DNA from: Bifidobacterium sp.
Lineage (GTDB): Bacteria; Actinomycetota; Actinomycetes; Actinomycetales; Bifidobacteriaceae
DNA length: 64,000 nucleotides
Direction of reading: 5' to 3'
NCBI GenBank assembly: GCA_022640915.1
Contig: JALCCT010000004.1
Location: 62,001 to 126,000 of the forward strand
Shown here: in pieces, positions 10,686 through 19,769 of the stretch
Numbering within the stretch: position 1 is the stretch's first letter
Layout: the number at the start of each line of letters is the position of its first letter
Notes under the pieces: generated by a model
Database searches by the model: none
Seen by the model: the letters and a program-made list of their open reading frames with translations, nothing else
Told to the model about the DNA's origin: nothing
Position numbers and translations under genes: made by a program

Positions 10686-10689
10686 ATTC

Positions 10690-11271
10690 ATGCAAGCACG
10701 AAATACTATCGCATTACCATCATCGCGCCGTCTGCGTTTCTCGCTGCTAAAAACCGGCATGTTCGCCCTGCTGCTGTGGGCCGCATCCGCCGCAGGCGCG
10801 ATCCCGATCCCCGGTACACCTGTGCCTATCACGCTGCAGACCTTCGTCGTGATGCTCGCCGCGCTGACTCTGAACTGGAAAGAGGCCGCGGGAGCAGTCG
10901 GCGCGTATCTCGCCGCGGGAGCCATGGGCGCACCGGTCTTCGCTGGTGGCACCTCGACCATGGCGCTGGTCGGCCCCAGCGCAGGATTCCTCATTGGATT
11001 CCTGCCCGGCGTGATCATCGCCGCACTGCTCAAGGGCAAGGCCAACACCAACGGATTCCTCGGCTACGCCCACACCGCGTCGCGTTACCTGCTGGCTGCG
11101 GTTATCGGCTGTATCGGCGTGGTGTATGCCTTCGGCTTCCTCATCCAGGCTGCGGTAACCGGTGTGCCACTGGGCGTCGTGGCCACGGCCTCCATAGGAT
11201 TCGTGCTCGGCGACCTCATCAAAGCACTCGTCGCCTCGCTGGCCGTTTCAGGACTGGCCAAGCTGTTCTGA
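10690..11271 (+). CDS. bioY: Biotin transporter BioY (ECF substrate-binding component)
   Basis: A 193-residue integral membrane protein of the BioY family, the biotin-binding S component of energy-coupling-factor importers. Characteristic stretches are PIPGTPVPITLQTF near residues 39–53, the small-residue helix GAYLAAGAMGAPVFAGG, and GPSAGFLIGFLPG. About six hydrophobic segments are visible. The ATG at 10690 is set by AGGAGG upstream. No energizing EcfA/T genes lie nearby, so it either shares a general ECF module or works alone. It is divergent from accBC and close to birA, making a biotin uptake–attachment–use set. No biotin synthesis genes are in the window. Confidence 0.93.
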   Translation: MQARNTIALPSSRRLRFSLLKTGMFALLLWAASAAGAIPIPGTPVPITLQTFVVMLAALTLNWKEAAGAVGAYLAAGAMGAPVFAGGTSTMALVGPSAGFLIGFLPGVIIAALLKGKANTNGFLGYAHTASRYLLAAVIGCIGVVYAFGFLIQAAVTGVPLGVVATASIGFVLGDLIKALVASLAVSGLAKLF

Positions 11272-11582
11272 TTGCGCCATGGATTGCATGGTAGTCTCTG
11301 CACCATGCCGTCGTGGCAGGGTTACCCGCCGCAACTAACCCAAACCGTCGTATTGATTCAATCAGGATTATGCCTTAACGAAGATAAACGCACCATCTGA
11401 AAATCAACCGACGTCAGACCGAAAGATTCACTGGTGTCTGAACCCGTTTTATGGAGCCATTGATGCGGAACTAGCCTCGGCTTACGATCCAGGCAACAGC
11501 GCGTGGTAGATTCACCTCATCCAGAAGACCGGCATCAAAAGCGGCAAATCACGCAGGTGCTGCAACCACCGCTAGAATCAGC
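11272..11582. other. Intergenic region after bioY
   Basis: About 310 bases with stop codons in all frames and no clear gene, terminator or repeat. It may hold decayed sequence belonging to the glycoside hydrolase remnant immediately downstream. Confidence 0.4.
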
Positions 11583-11930
11583 ATGTTCCAAGCCCCGCTG
11601 GCCCACCATGACGGCTCGGAGCTATATGTCAATATCCCCGGCACATCCTATCGGCGAGTATCCGCAGTGGGCCGTCCCGGCGCGCTGCGACACGCCCATA
11701 CCGCGCTACAGCAAGGTGGACTGCGGTGGTATCGACACGATGCCGACAGCGTCATTTTCGAGCGAGCTGACAGCAAAGAAACGCTGCTCATTGAGGTGAG
11801 TAAGGCCGATCACACGCCGCTCATATCGAGCCTGAACGCTATCAACCTGTTTGATAAGGCGGATCTTGTCAAAGGCGAGCCCATGCCGAAGGAGGGGCCT
11901 ACGTTCCACATCTGGCAAGTAACCGATTAG
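11583..11930 (+). pseudogene. C-terminal remnant of a GH13 (alpha-amylase family) glycosidase
   Basis: The frame encodes 115 residues resembling the end of an alpha-glucosidase or oligo-1,6-glucosidase. LRHAHTALQQGGLRWY matches the segment that starts the C-terminal beta-sandwich in GH13 enzymes, where the usual text is LRHAHPAL followed by an RW pair. The final stretch (LVKGEPMPKEGPTFHIWQV) resembles the usual last strand. The catalytic barrel is absent: the reading frame meets a stop at 11472–11474 and no GH13 motif is visible upstream. I read this as a deletion remnant, not a functional gene. The call rests on motif memory, so a database search should confirm it. A short expressed protein cannot be excluded. 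Confidence 0.55.
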
Positions 11931-11984
11931 GCGTTCGCAGCGATATGCCGTCACACCCACCTCCCATACGATGCGTCTCTCGCA

Positions 11985-12941
11985 CTAACTCAGCACTCCC
12001 ACATCACCGGTGTGCACGATGCGGATCTTCCCGGCATCGTCGCGCACGCTGAGCGAGGCATCGGGGTTCAAGGCGAGCGCCATGCCGCAGACAGTGCCGC
12101 CGGAGGCCAGCCGTGCCTCGACCCGCCTGCCCAGCGTCCAGCATTCTGCGCGCGTCTCCTTGAGCAGTGCGGCACATTGGCCGGGCGCGTCATCGACCAA
12201 CAATTGCAGCCGTTTGCGCAGCGAGCCCACGATTCCGGCAGCGATCAGATCGCGCATCACACGCGCGTCGCGCAGACCTGCACGATGCAGCTGCAGGGAT
12301 GTCGAATCGGGCGTGGGCAAGTGCTCGGCGCGCACTGCGAGATTGAGGCCGATGCCGAACACCACGCCGATGTAATCAGCGCGGTCCGCATCCGAAACCG
12401 GCGCAAGACCAGCAGCATCCACCACTGACTCTGCTCCATTGCACGCTGCGGCATCGCCAGTATGCGGCAACGGCACGAGCTCACACAGAATACCGCCGAG
12501 CTTCAACCCGTGACAGAATATGTCATTGGGCCATTTGAGGGCCAGCGAGCAGTCGGGCTTGATGCTCTGCGAGCCGACTTCTTCAAGCGCACTCCGTATC
12601 GAGTCAAGGCTGGCTAGCCCCGCAGCCATCTGGATCCAGCCGTTCACGCTCTCATCGGTGGCGAGCGCACGCGGCAGAACTGTAGCGAAGGATACGGTGA
12701 AGGACTCCCCCGGAATGTTCACCCATTCGCGACCCAGTCGCCCGTGCCCGCTGGTCTGCGTATCAGCAGCGACCGCCATAATGGGGAGCCGGTCATCTTG
12801 GCGCGGCATGAGCCGGCCCTCTTCGATCATGCGTCGTGCCACGAAATTCGTCGAATCAACGCTCTCGCGCGCGACGAGCCAGTCAGCTTCCTTGGCTGTA
12901 TACGGCATCCTCGGCATTGCGGCTTGCACTGCGGTCATCAT
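11985..12941 (-). CDS. birA: Biotin–[acetyl-CoA-carboxylase] ligase
   Basis: Attaches biotin to the lysine of the AccBC carrier domain through biotinyl-AMP. The 318 residues begin directly with the catalytic domain (ESVDSTN near residues 26–32), with the biotinyl-AMP loop SGHGRLGREW near 64–73 and LALKWPNDIF further on. There is no N-terminal winged-helix DNA-binding domain, so this is the mono-functional type and cannot be the biotin repressor. An insertion rich in Ala, Asp and Gly interrupts the central domain after the ELVPLP stretch. No Shine–Dalgarno sequence is present; TATTGT lies 6 bases before the ATG, suggesting leaderless mRNA. It is divergent from the membrane protein gene at 13175. 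Confidence 0.93.
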   Translation of the reverse strand: MMTAVQAAMPRMPYTAKEADWLVARESVDSTNFVARRMIEEGRLMPRQDDRLPIMAVAADTQTSGHGRLGREWVNIPGESFTVSFATVLPRALATDESVNGWIQMAAGLASLDSIRSALEEVGSQSIKPDCSLALKWPNDIFCHGLKLGGILCELVPLPHTGDAAACNGAESVVDAAGLAPVSDADRADYIGVVFGIGLNLAVRAEHLPTPDSTSLQLHRAGLRDARVMRDLIAAGIVGSLRKRLQLLVDDAPGQCAALLKETRAECWTLGRRVEARLASGGTVCGMALALNPDASLSVRDDAGKIRIVHTGDVGVLS

Positions 12942-13161
12942 GGTTCAACAATAATGCGCCAATCACGTAGGCACAGCGTGATGCAGCCGAATAATACGGA
13001 AACATCACTGCTGGCGCAGCTCAATACCATGTGGGCAGCACGCAATCCGCCCAGCCACGCGACCATCCGGCATCGGATGCACCACCAGTCTAGAATCCTT
13101 CGAGACCGTGCAATCAAAACGAAGCATTACTGAGGTAGAACCTTCGTTCGCACGTCCACGA

Positions 13162-13174
13162 TAGAATCCATCAC
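13162..13174 (+). promoter_or_regulatory. Candidate leaderless promoter of the 13175 gene
   Basis: TAGAAT at 13162–13167 matches five of six bases of the sigma-70-type -10 box and stands exactly 7 bases before the ATG. No ribosome binding site fits between them, so the transcript probably starts at the start codon. Confidence 0.55.
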
Positions 13175-15457
13175 ATGACCGACGCTTCATCCCATCGCCT
13201 CGCAGCAGACGCGTTACACGCACCGGCTGTATCTCGAGGCATCAATTCCGCAGCGTCGTCCCTCAATCGCGATGGCAGCCCGATCAGCGCCGCGTCACGC
13301 AGCCATATTTCGCTACCCGGTCACACCGCTCTAAGCCATACTCCTCGTAGCCACGTCTCACGACTCGCGGCCGCTCTGCGCTGGAGTCTCGCGATCCTCG
13401 TCTGCCTGTGGCTAAGCTTGTGCACCGCAGTGGGACCGCTGTTCTGGCAAGAGCAAGGCATCGCGCAATTCTCCCGGACTAATGCCTTATACGGTCTGCT
13501 CGCCTTCGCCATTTACATATCACTGATCACGCTGCTGGTGCGCGCAGGCCACATGCAGCGGATTCTCCCGGTGTTGCGAAGCTCTTCAATGCACCTGCCC
13601 ATAAGCCGTCTGCAGATGCCGAACGTTCGTCGCTCTTTCAAACGCATATCCCGCACATTGACCCGAATTGTGAGACGAACCATAATCGCCGGCACGGATC
13701 AGTGCTGGAAGATAGCAACGATCCTGTTCGTCGGCTGGTTGTGGGTGCCGGTGACGCTGCTCTCGGCCTTCGGAGCGGACATCCGCTCTCAGATTCGCGA
13801 ATTCAGCTGGGCCTACAACCAGTGGACTGGGCTGGATCAGCCCTATATCGGATTCTTCTCTTTCGTGCCAATGGACATCTACCCGACCGCGCACTACATG
13901 TGGCCAGTCGACCCTACCTATCTGACTGACCAGCACAATATCGTGCTCACTGTGCTGTATGGAACCGCGGCAGCCGTATCACGCTATTTCACCGGTTCCA
14001 ACGACTGGGGGCTCGTGGCACTCTCCTCAGGGCAGTGCGTTTTCGCCATTTTCTGCTGCGCTGCTGCCGCGAATCGGTTCTTGAATCTACCCTGGCTCGC
14101 AAGATCCGCGTACTCGGTTTCAGACCGGCGTTGCCGACGCCTCGGGCGCTCCCAGCTGCTTGAGCGCTTCCAGTCACGCGATCTCGTGCACCCGGAGCGC
14201 GGCATGATCCATATGCGCTACGACCCTAGTGCCGACACGCGCGCCAGTACCGACGCCGGCGCTGCGCAAATATCCCCAGCCGGTGCCGGTGCGCGGGCAC
14301 TCATACTGATATTCTTCCTGTGCTGCCCGCTTGTACTGTTTTCGACGATTTCGCTGACGAAGTCGCCGGTATTCGCCTATGCATTTGTCTGGTGGTTTGG
14401 TGCAGGCTACGAACTGCACATGACCAGACGGGCACAAACCGATACGAACGGCTTGCGGCACATGCGCCTACACAGCGCTGGCGCATGCCTCATCGACGGC
14501 ACACGCAAACGCACGGCGGCGGCGCTGGCGGTATCGACTTGCGTCATGCTCGTCTCGGCAAAATACGCGTTCTATATTCTCGTGGCCCAAATCGTGCTAC
14601 TGCTCATCACCGACCGCGCACGCTGGCGAACCTACTGCATCGCCCTCCTCCTGCCGGTTATCGCCATTCATGGATCGCTGAGTTTCCTGGCTGCGAGCGG
14701 GGAGATCATCAGCGGCGACCCGATCGAGTCTCGGGGCATTCAGCTGCAGCAGATCGCACGCGTTGCCAAGCTCAATCCGGCAGGCATTCCACAGCAGGCC
14801 CGCAACGAGCTCGCCCCTGTCTTCAACCTCGATCAGATGGCCGACGCCTATTTCCGGCAGGATGCAGATCCGGTCAAATCCTCCGGCATTCAATCGAAGA
14901 AGGTCAGCTATCGCTGGCGCACAGTCACCAAAAGCGACATGGCCGATTTCAATCGTGCCTGGCTGTCGATTGTCAAAGCCAATCCACGCATTGCCTTCGA
15001 CGCATTTCTAGCCAAATGCTTCGGGTATTTCGACGTCGCCGACCAGCCATACGTCTCCATGGACTACTACTTAACCAGTGACTATGTGACTCAATGGTCC
15101 AGCTGGATTCGCTACTGGCAGCCTCAATGGAGGGGCTCAGTCGCCCGCACCGCACGTGTTTGGAGCGCGACGCCGGTGTTGGGATGGGTCACACACGGTA
15201 ATTTTTACGTGATCCTAACATTGCTGTTCGCAGCCGCGGAGCTGATCCTGCGTCGATGGCGCACACTGGTGTGGCATGTGCCGCTGCTGCTGCTCATGGG
15301 CGTGATGGTCACCGCCCCCGCCAATAACTTCGAGCGGCATATGCTTCCCGTGGCATTCGTCTTCGGATTCGTAGCCCTGACCTTTTGGCGTGACTCACAC
15401 GGCGCAGTTGACAGAGACGATGCCCTCTCGTCAGAACCGACTGGCCAGTGCGCATGA
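13175..15457 (+). CDS. Large polytopic membrane protein, GT-C/DUF6020-like
   Basis: A 760-residue protein with a hydrophilic, Ser/Ala/His-rich N-terminus of about 60 residues, then about a dozen hydrophobic segments. The layout resembles large actinobacterial membrane proteins of the GT-C glycosyltransferase or DUF6020 type. These are thought to act on lipid-linked sugars, but no activity can be assigned here. SLTKSPVFAYAFVWWFGAGYE lies after a polar loop of about 60 residues in mid-protein, and the last helices include GVMVTAPANNFERHMLP. The ATG is preceded by TAGAAT at 7 bases. The gene is divergent from birA and followed after 169 bases by the PucR/FasR-like regulator. Function unknown. 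Confidence 0.75.
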   Translation: MTDASSHRLAADALHAPAVSRGINSAASSLNRDGSPISAASRSHISLPGHTALSHTPRSHVSRLAAALRWSLAILVCLWLSLCTAVGPLFWQEQGIAQFSRTNALYGLLAFAIYISLITLLVRAGHMQRILPVLRSSSMHLPISRLQMPNVRRSFKRISRTLTRIVRRTIIAGTDQCWKIATILFVGWLWVPVTLLSAFGADIRSQIREFSWAYNQWTGLDQPYIGFFSFVPMDIYPTAHYMWPVDPTYLTDQHNIVLTVLYGTAAAVSRYFTGSNDWGLVALSSGQCVFAIFCCAAAANRFLNLPWLARSAYSVSDRRCRRLGRSQLLERFQSRDLVHPERGMIHMRYDPSADTRASTDAGAAQISPAGAGARALILIFFLCCPLVLFSTISLTKSPVFAYAFVWWFGAGYELHMTRRAQTDTNGLRHMRLHSAGACLIDGTRKRTAAALAVSTCVMLVSAKYAFYILVAQIVLLLITDRARWRTYCIALLLPVIAIHGSLSFLAASGEIISGDPIESRGIQLQQIARVAKLNPAGIPQQARNELAPVFNLDQMADAYFRQDADPVKSSGIQSKKVSYRWRTVTKSDMADFNRAWLSIVKANPRIAFDAFLAKCFGYFDVADQPYVSMDYYLTSDYVTQWSSWIRYWQPQWRGSVARTARVWSATPVLGWVTHGNFYVILTLLFAAAELILRRWRTLVWHVPLLLLMGVMVTAPANNFERHMLPVAFVFGFVALTFWRDSHGAVDRDDALSSEPTGQCA

Positions 15458-15626
15458 GCATCTCTTCGGACACCCGACAAGGAAAATCGCTCGCCAAGAT
15501 CTGCTCAACACTACGCGGATACGATACGCAGCGACGGTGCAACACAACATGCATAACAAGAGATGCGACGTGCTCGATCCGATCTTTTCAGCTTGCTCGC
15601 AGACGCAGTCGGCTAAGCTTACAGCC

Positions 15627-16661
15627 ATGACCGACACCGAAACAGAGGATGAATCGCGGAAGGAAGCCCCCAACATCGCGTTAAGCGGCGGAGCCGAGGT
15701 TTGCGACATGCTTGCCATGCTCGGCATCAGAAAAGGCACGCCGGTCATTTCAGATACTTACGACGCATCAGGTGACTCGCAAGGAACGTCGGACGCTTCG
15801 CAAGGTGCAGCCGAGTTGAGGGCAGCAGGGTTGCCTGATGTTGTCGATGACGACCGTCCGAGTCTCTCCCAGCCGGCGGCAACGCAGCCAGATTCGTTGC
15901 AGCGTTGGACGCTTGCCGGCGACGCCCATACACGCATCGAATCGGTAATCTTCGAATCACTGCTCCAGGGGCTTGCTGACGCCCGTGTTTCCGCATTGTT
16001 GCGTATTGCAGGATGGCCTTGCCATTTCAGCTGTTTCGCGCTTGCAGGCACGCCGAAATCATCGTATAGCGCCTCACGATCGGCGCTGCTGCAGGTCATC
16101 CACGATCTTGGGGGCGACGCATGCCTGATTGGCCGGCAGGAAAATGTGTGTATGGCAATCATCGAGATCCACGGCGCAGCAACCCCTGAGGTGACATGTA
16201 CAGCCGCCCTAGGTTCCTTCGACGACAAGCATCCAGTGTGCCTTGGTTCAGTTCGTTCCAATGCCGCCGGAGCCAGCCGCACGGCCCGGGGCGTACTCAG
16301 CGCCCTACGCGTATGCCCCGCCGTGCGCCCGATCCCCCGGCCTATGCGTGCCGACGACGTACTGCCCGAGCGGGCGCTACTGGGCGATGACGACGCCCGA
16401 AACGAATTGGTTGCAGTCGTATATCGCAGCCTGCTCAGCGACAACGCCGACGACCCGACATTGGACACCGTCTCTGCATTCATCCAGTCCGGTGGTTCGC
16501 TCGATGCCACGGCCCGAGAGCTCAACGTACACCCCAATACCGTACGCTACCGACTCAAGCGGGCTGCTGAAACCGCCGGCTGGGACGCCACGGATCCGCG
16601 CGAAGCCTATATCCTGCAAACCGCCATCGCTCTGGGCCGCATCCGCGACTCGCGGGTGTAA
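15627..16661 (+). CDS. PucR/FasR-like transcriptional regulator
   Basis: A 344-residue protein with a C-terminal helix–turn–helix of the PucR type (residues about 285–340). The key run is LNVHPNTVRYRLKRAAETAG followed by DPREAYILQTAIALGRI. This closely resembles the C-terminus of Streptomyces FasR-type activators of fatty acid synthesis genes. With fas and acc in the same region, control of lipid synthesis is the natural hypothesis. The first 90 residues are acidic, rich in Asp, Ser, Thr and Ala, and probably disordered. The frame extends 79 codons upstream and would overlap the previous gene; I chose the ATG at 15627, which has TAAGCT 7 bases upstream (leaderless pattern). The name FasR is inference, so no symbol is given. 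Confidence 0.75.
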   Translation: MTDTETEDESRKEAPNIALSGGAEVCDMLAMLGIRKGTPVISDTYDASGDSQGTSDASQGAAELRAAGLPDVVDDDRPSLSQPAATQPDSLQRWTLAGDAHTRIESVIFESLLQGLADARVSALLRIAGWPCHFSCFALAGTPKSSYSASRSALLQVIHDLGGDACLIGRQENVCMAIIEIHGAATPEVTCTAALGSFDDKHPVCLGSVRSNAAGASRTARGVLSALRVCPAVRPIPRPMRADDVLPERALLGDDDARNELVAVVYRSLLSDNADDPTLDTVSAFIQSGGSLDATARELNVHPNTVRYRLKRAAETAGWDATDPREAYILQTAIALGRIRDSRV

Positions 16662-16789
16662 AGCCGTCCAATGCACTCAGTCGGCATCGGGATGACGTGA
16701 TGATGATACCGAAATGATGCGGCTACGGTGATGCCGCTGCAACATTACGACACTGAAAACCAGGTCAACGCTGAAGCTGAGATACAGCG

Positions 16790-16818
16790 AAGGCCCGCAC
16801 CATATCGGCACGGGCCTT
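16790..16818 (-). terminator. Hairpin after rplA
   Basis: AAGGCCCG and CGGGCCTT form an 8-base GC-rich stem 27 bases downstream of the rplA stop. No long T run follows on the minus strand. It could also serve the converging regulator gene ending at 16661. Confidence 0.6.
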
Positions 16819-16844
16819 TCAACAGTTCAATTCCACACAGACAA

Positions 16845-17537
16845 TCAGGCCAGCGGGGCGACATCCAGCGGGATGCCGGGGCCCATGGTAGAGCTGATAG
16901 TCGCCTTGGTGATGTAACGACCCTTCAGCGTGGAGGGCTTAAGACGCTTGATCTCGTCCGCCACAACCTTGAAGTTCTCTTCCAGCGCATCCTCGTCGAA
17001 CGAGGTCTTGCCAACAATAAACGAGAGGTTGCCGTTCTTGTCCACGCGGAACTCGATCTTGCCGCCCTTGATATCGGACACGGCCTTGGTCACATCCATC
17101 GTCACGGTGCCGGTCTTCGGATTCGGCATGAGGCCACGAGGGCCGAGCACACGGCCCAAGCGGCCGACCTTACCCATCATGTCAGGAGTGGCTACGACCG
17201 CGTCGAAATCAAGGAAGCCGCCCTGGACCTTCTCGATCAAGTCGTCGTCACCAACAATGTCGGCGCCGGCCTCGCTAGCCTCAGTGGCCTTCGGGCCGCG
17301 GGCAAAGACAAGAACCGTAGCGGTCTTGCCGGTGCCGTGAGGCAGATTAGCCACGCCACGCACCAGCTGATCGGCCTTGCGCGGGTCAACGTTAAGGCAG
17401 TAGACAGCCTCGACGGTCTCGTCAAAGCCGCGCTTCGGCATGCTCTTGATCAGCGAGATAGCTTCGGAAGCAGTGTACAGATTGTTGCGATCGACCTTCT
17501 CGGACGCTTCGCGGTACTTCTTGGAATGTTTAGCCAT
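16845..17537 (-). CDS. rplA: 50S ribosomal protein L1
   Basis: Component of the ribosomal L1 stalk, and in many bacteria a repressor of its own operon. The 230 residues have the normal family length and include [20 protein letters not shown] and the family signature around [15 protein letters not shown]. The start is preceded by AGAAGG. It lies 14 bases downstream of rplK in the standard rplK–rplA pair. Confidence 0.98.
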   Translation of the reverse strand: MAKHSKKYREASEKVDRNNLYTASEAISLIKSMPKRGFDETVEAVYCLNVDPRKADQLVRGVANLPHGTGKTATVLVFARGPKATEASEAGADIVGDDDLIEKVQGGFLDFDAVVATPDMMGKVGRLGRVLGPRGLMPNPKTGTVTMDVTKAVSDIKGGKIEFRVDKNGNLSFIVGKTSFDEDALEENFKVVADEIKRLKPSTLKGRYITKATISSTMGPGIPLDVAPLA

Positions 17538-17551
17538 CAGTCCTTCTCCTC

Positions 17552-17983
17552 TCAGTCCGAAACCGTGATGCCCATCGAGCGGGCGGTGCCCGCGATGATC
17601 TTCATGCCGGCTTCAACGTCACGAGCAGAAAGATCAGCCATCTTCGCCTCAGCGATTTCGCGAATCTGAGCCGTGGTGACCGAGCCAACCTTGTGCGTCA
17701 GCGGATTCTCAGTGCCCTTGGGAACACCTGCGGCCTTGAGCAGCAACGCTGCAGCCGGCGGGGTCTTGAGCACAAAAGTAAAGGAGCGATCCTCGAATAC
17801 GGTGATCTCGACCGGAACGACCTGACCCATCTTGTCCTGCGTGGCAGCGTTATATGCCTTGCAGAAGTCCATGATGTTCACGCCGTGCGAGCCGAGCGCA
17901 GGACCGAGCGGCGGAGCCGGATTGGCCTTGCCTGCCTCGATCTGCAGCTTGATCAGCGCTGAGACTTTCTTTTTGGGAGCCAT
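17552..17983 (-). CDS. rplK: 50S ribosomal protein L11
   Basis: Ribosomal protein of the GTPase-associated centre, bound to 23S rRNA. The 143 residues match the usual length and carry the typical proline-rich N-domain ([20 protein letters not shown]) and the C-terminal signature ending in [16 protein letters not shown]-type ribosome site lies before the ATG. It heads the rplK–rplA pair; nusG is 426 bases upstream, so the pair probably has its own promoter. Confidence 0.98.
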   Translation of the reverse strand: MAPKKKVSALIKLQIEAGKANPAPPLGPALGSHGVNIMDFCKAYNAATQDKMGQVVPVEITVFEDRSFTFVLKTPPAAALLLKAAGVPKGTENPLTHKVGSVTTAQIREIAEAKMADLSARDVEAGMKIIAGTARSMGITVSD

Positions 17984-18409
17984 GGTATGTGGTTCTTCTT
18001 TCTATGAAGCGGTACGCGCGGTCGCCGCCCGCATGCCGTTCGGCAGCCGTTATAACGCCAATCATGCACCAGAGTGCAGCGGCATCAGACAGACCGTACG
18101 GTTTCGCGTGGTTTCCTCCCGCAACTTGCCAATTGCCTATTTTGCGCTGGCTGAAAAAACTCTGCCAGACACAAGCTTTCATATTATGCCGCCATAGCGC
18201 GACAACAGGCGTTTCACCCGAATATCCCTTGTTCAGTCACATCCAGGACTGAACGCAGATACGAACACGACAAGGCTGGGATTAAGCCATACACGTCAGG
18301 TAATAGCGATTGCGACTGTTACCTATTGCGGGCCAATACAAATCGCTAACCATGGACTTGTACAGACCAACTCAGACGCAGTTTCGCAGCCGAAGGAGGG
18401 CGAGCGAAC
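17984..18409 (-). promoter_or_regulatory. Untranslated region and probable promoter of rplKA
   Basis: No gene fits in these 426 bases. On the minus strand a TAATAT -10 box lies at 18181–18186, with CTGTTG 16 bases upstream as a weak -35. This would give a leader of about 190 bases before rplK, long enough for an L1-binding autoregulatory structure, although I cannot point to a specific stem. Confidence 0.4.
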
Positions 18410-19288
18410 TCAATCGATCTTCTCTACCTGCTCGAATCCAAGCTCGACCGGCGTGTCGCGTCCGAAGATCGAGACGAGCACAGTGAGCTTCTGCGTGGTG
18501 GGTTCGACGTCGGAAACAGCTGCGGCCATCGTGGCGAAGGGCCCGTCGATTACCGTAACCTGATCGCCGACGGCATACGAGACCTCGACCGTGCGTTTCC
18601 TGGCAGCGGCCGGCTTGTCGCCAGCGGCCTTGAGCGCCTCAGAAGCAATCATCGGCGCCATCATGCGCACGACCTCTTTGCGGCTGAGCGGAGCTGGTTC
18701 CTTGGTTGGGCCGACAAACCCAGTGACGCCTTCAGTCTCGCGCACGATGCGGCGAGCGTTCTCGTCGGGCCACATGCGGATAAGCACATAGCCGGGTACC
18801 CGCACGCGCGTGATGATTTTCTTGCCCTTATCGGTGTGCTTCTCGACCTCTTCCATGGGGACTTCAATCTGAAAGATCTTGTCTTCCAATCCGAAGCTCT
18901 GCACGCGGGATTCGACGTTGGTCTTCACACGCTTTTCATAACCGGAATAGGTATGCAGCACATACCATTTGCCCTCCAGCGTGCGCAGACTCTTCGAAAA
19001 TTCTTTGACTGCTTTGCTGCCTGCATCGTCGGCATCGGCGTTTGGCTGCGCAGCATCCCCATCGGCGTCGTCGCTGGTCTTGGCATCATCGTTCGGCTCG
19101 ACTGCAACGCCGTCAGCGCCGGTGCTTTGCGATTGTGCTGCCTGCGCTTCGTCGGCCGGAGACAAAGCGGCGTCCGTTGCGGCATCCGTGCTGTCCGTAG
19201 TGTCCTGCGAAGCCTGAGCAGCAGCTGCATTGGTTTCGGGGATGTCGGGCAGCGCGTCAAGCCCGTCGAAGTTCAATTCATCATTCAT
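18410..19288 (-). CDS. nusG: Transcription termination/antitermination factor NusG, acidic N-terminal extension
   Basis: Binds RNA polymerase and modulates pausing, Rho termination and coupling to ribosomes. Homology starts near residue 107 ([20 protein letters not shown]), continues through [20 protein letters not shown], and ends in the KOW domain with [14 protein letters not shown]. The first 105 residues are an Asp/Ala/Gln-rich, low-complexity acidic tail typical in kind of actinobacterial NusG proteins. The start has AAGGTG upstream. It follows secE by 28 bases, the classic secE–nusG pair. Confidence 0.97.
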   Translation of the reverse strand: MNDELNFDGLDALPDIPETNAAAAQASQDTTDSTDAATDAALSPADEAQAAQSQSTGADGVAVEPNDDAKTSDDADGDAAQPNADADDAGSKAVKEFSKSLRTLEGKWYVLHTYSGYEKRVKTNVESRVQSFGLEDKIFQIEVPMEEVEKHTDKGKKIITRVRVPGYVLIRMWPDENARRIVRETEGVTGFVGPTKEPAPLSRKEVVRMMAPMIASEALKAAGDKPAAARKRTVEVSYAVGDQVTVIDGPFATMAAAVSDVEPTTQKLTVLVSIFGRDTPVELGFEQVEKID

Positions 19289-19316
19289 CGTAATTCACCT
19301 TCAAATTCGCTCGAAA

Positions 19317-19544
19317 TCAGCCGAAGATCCACAGCATGAGCTTGCCCAGCCCCAGATCCATGCCGGTGACGATAAGCATAAGAAACAGTACAAAGACGAA
19401 CACAGCGAACGACCATGCAAGCAACTCTTTGCTCGTAGGGCTTACGACCTTGCGAAGCTCGTCAATGATCTGCTTGATGAACAAGCCGATACGCATAAAA
19501 ACATTCGGCCTTGCAGCCTGTTGAGTTTCGCGTGCCTTCGCCAT
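19317..19544 (-). CDS. secE: Preprotein translocase subunit SecE
   Basis: Small membrane subunit of the Sec channel. The 75 residues have the amphipathic segment IDELRKVVSPTSKELLAWS followed by one transmembrane helix, the standard short actinobacterial form. The frame continues upstream into the tRNA-Trp gene, so I chose the ATG at 19544; an ATG two codons earlier is equally close to the GAAGG ribosome site. It stands between tRNA-Trp and nusG. Confidence 0.95.
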   Translation of the reverse strand: MAKARETQQAARPNVFMRIGLFIKQIIDELRKVVSPTSKELLAWSFAVFVFVLFLMLIVTGMDLGLGKLMLWIFG

Positions 19545-19580
19545 TTCCATCCTTCGCTTGGCTGATATTGCTTCGAGTAC

Positions 19581-19656
19581 TGGCAGGGAAGGCGGGACTC
19601 GAACCCACAACCTACGGTTTTGGAGACCGTTGCGCTACCAATTGCGCCACTTCCCT
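19581..19656 (-). tRNA. tRNA-Trp (anticodon CCA)
   Basis: The minus strand folds as a complete tRNA. The acceptor stem AGGGAAG pairs with CTTCCCT, the anticodon loop CTCCAAA has anticodon CCA, the T arm has GGTTCGAGTCC, and the 3' CCA is encoded. Its position directly upstream of secE is the usual one in actinobacteria. Confidence 0.97.
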
Positions 19657-19769
19657 AAGGGGCATGCCTTATGGGCACGCAATGCATGACCCGCGGCAAA
19701 ACCGCCAAAGAGCCATATTAGCGAACACCCTAGATTTCGTCCAGTTGAGTGTTTCCGAAAAACTGTGCG

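Larger units (their letters stand above)
10027..10689. other. Intergenic region between divergent accBC and bioY
   Basis: About 660 bases with no convincing coding sequence. It separates two divergent biotin-linked units. It contains the repeat cluster at 10271–10365 and two small hairpins just before the bioY ribosome binding site, described separately. I recognise no known riboswitch. Confidence 0.6.

Noticed and set aside
11462..11509. A plus-strand stretch reading YDPGNSAW upstream of the GH13 remnant as more of the old gene
   Set aside because: Too short and ending in a stop; no GH13 catalytic motif could be recognised.
12963..12973. CACGTAGGCA upstream of birA as another copy of the accBC–bioY motif
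   Set aside because: It needs a one-base gap and a mismatch to align, so it is too weak to claim.
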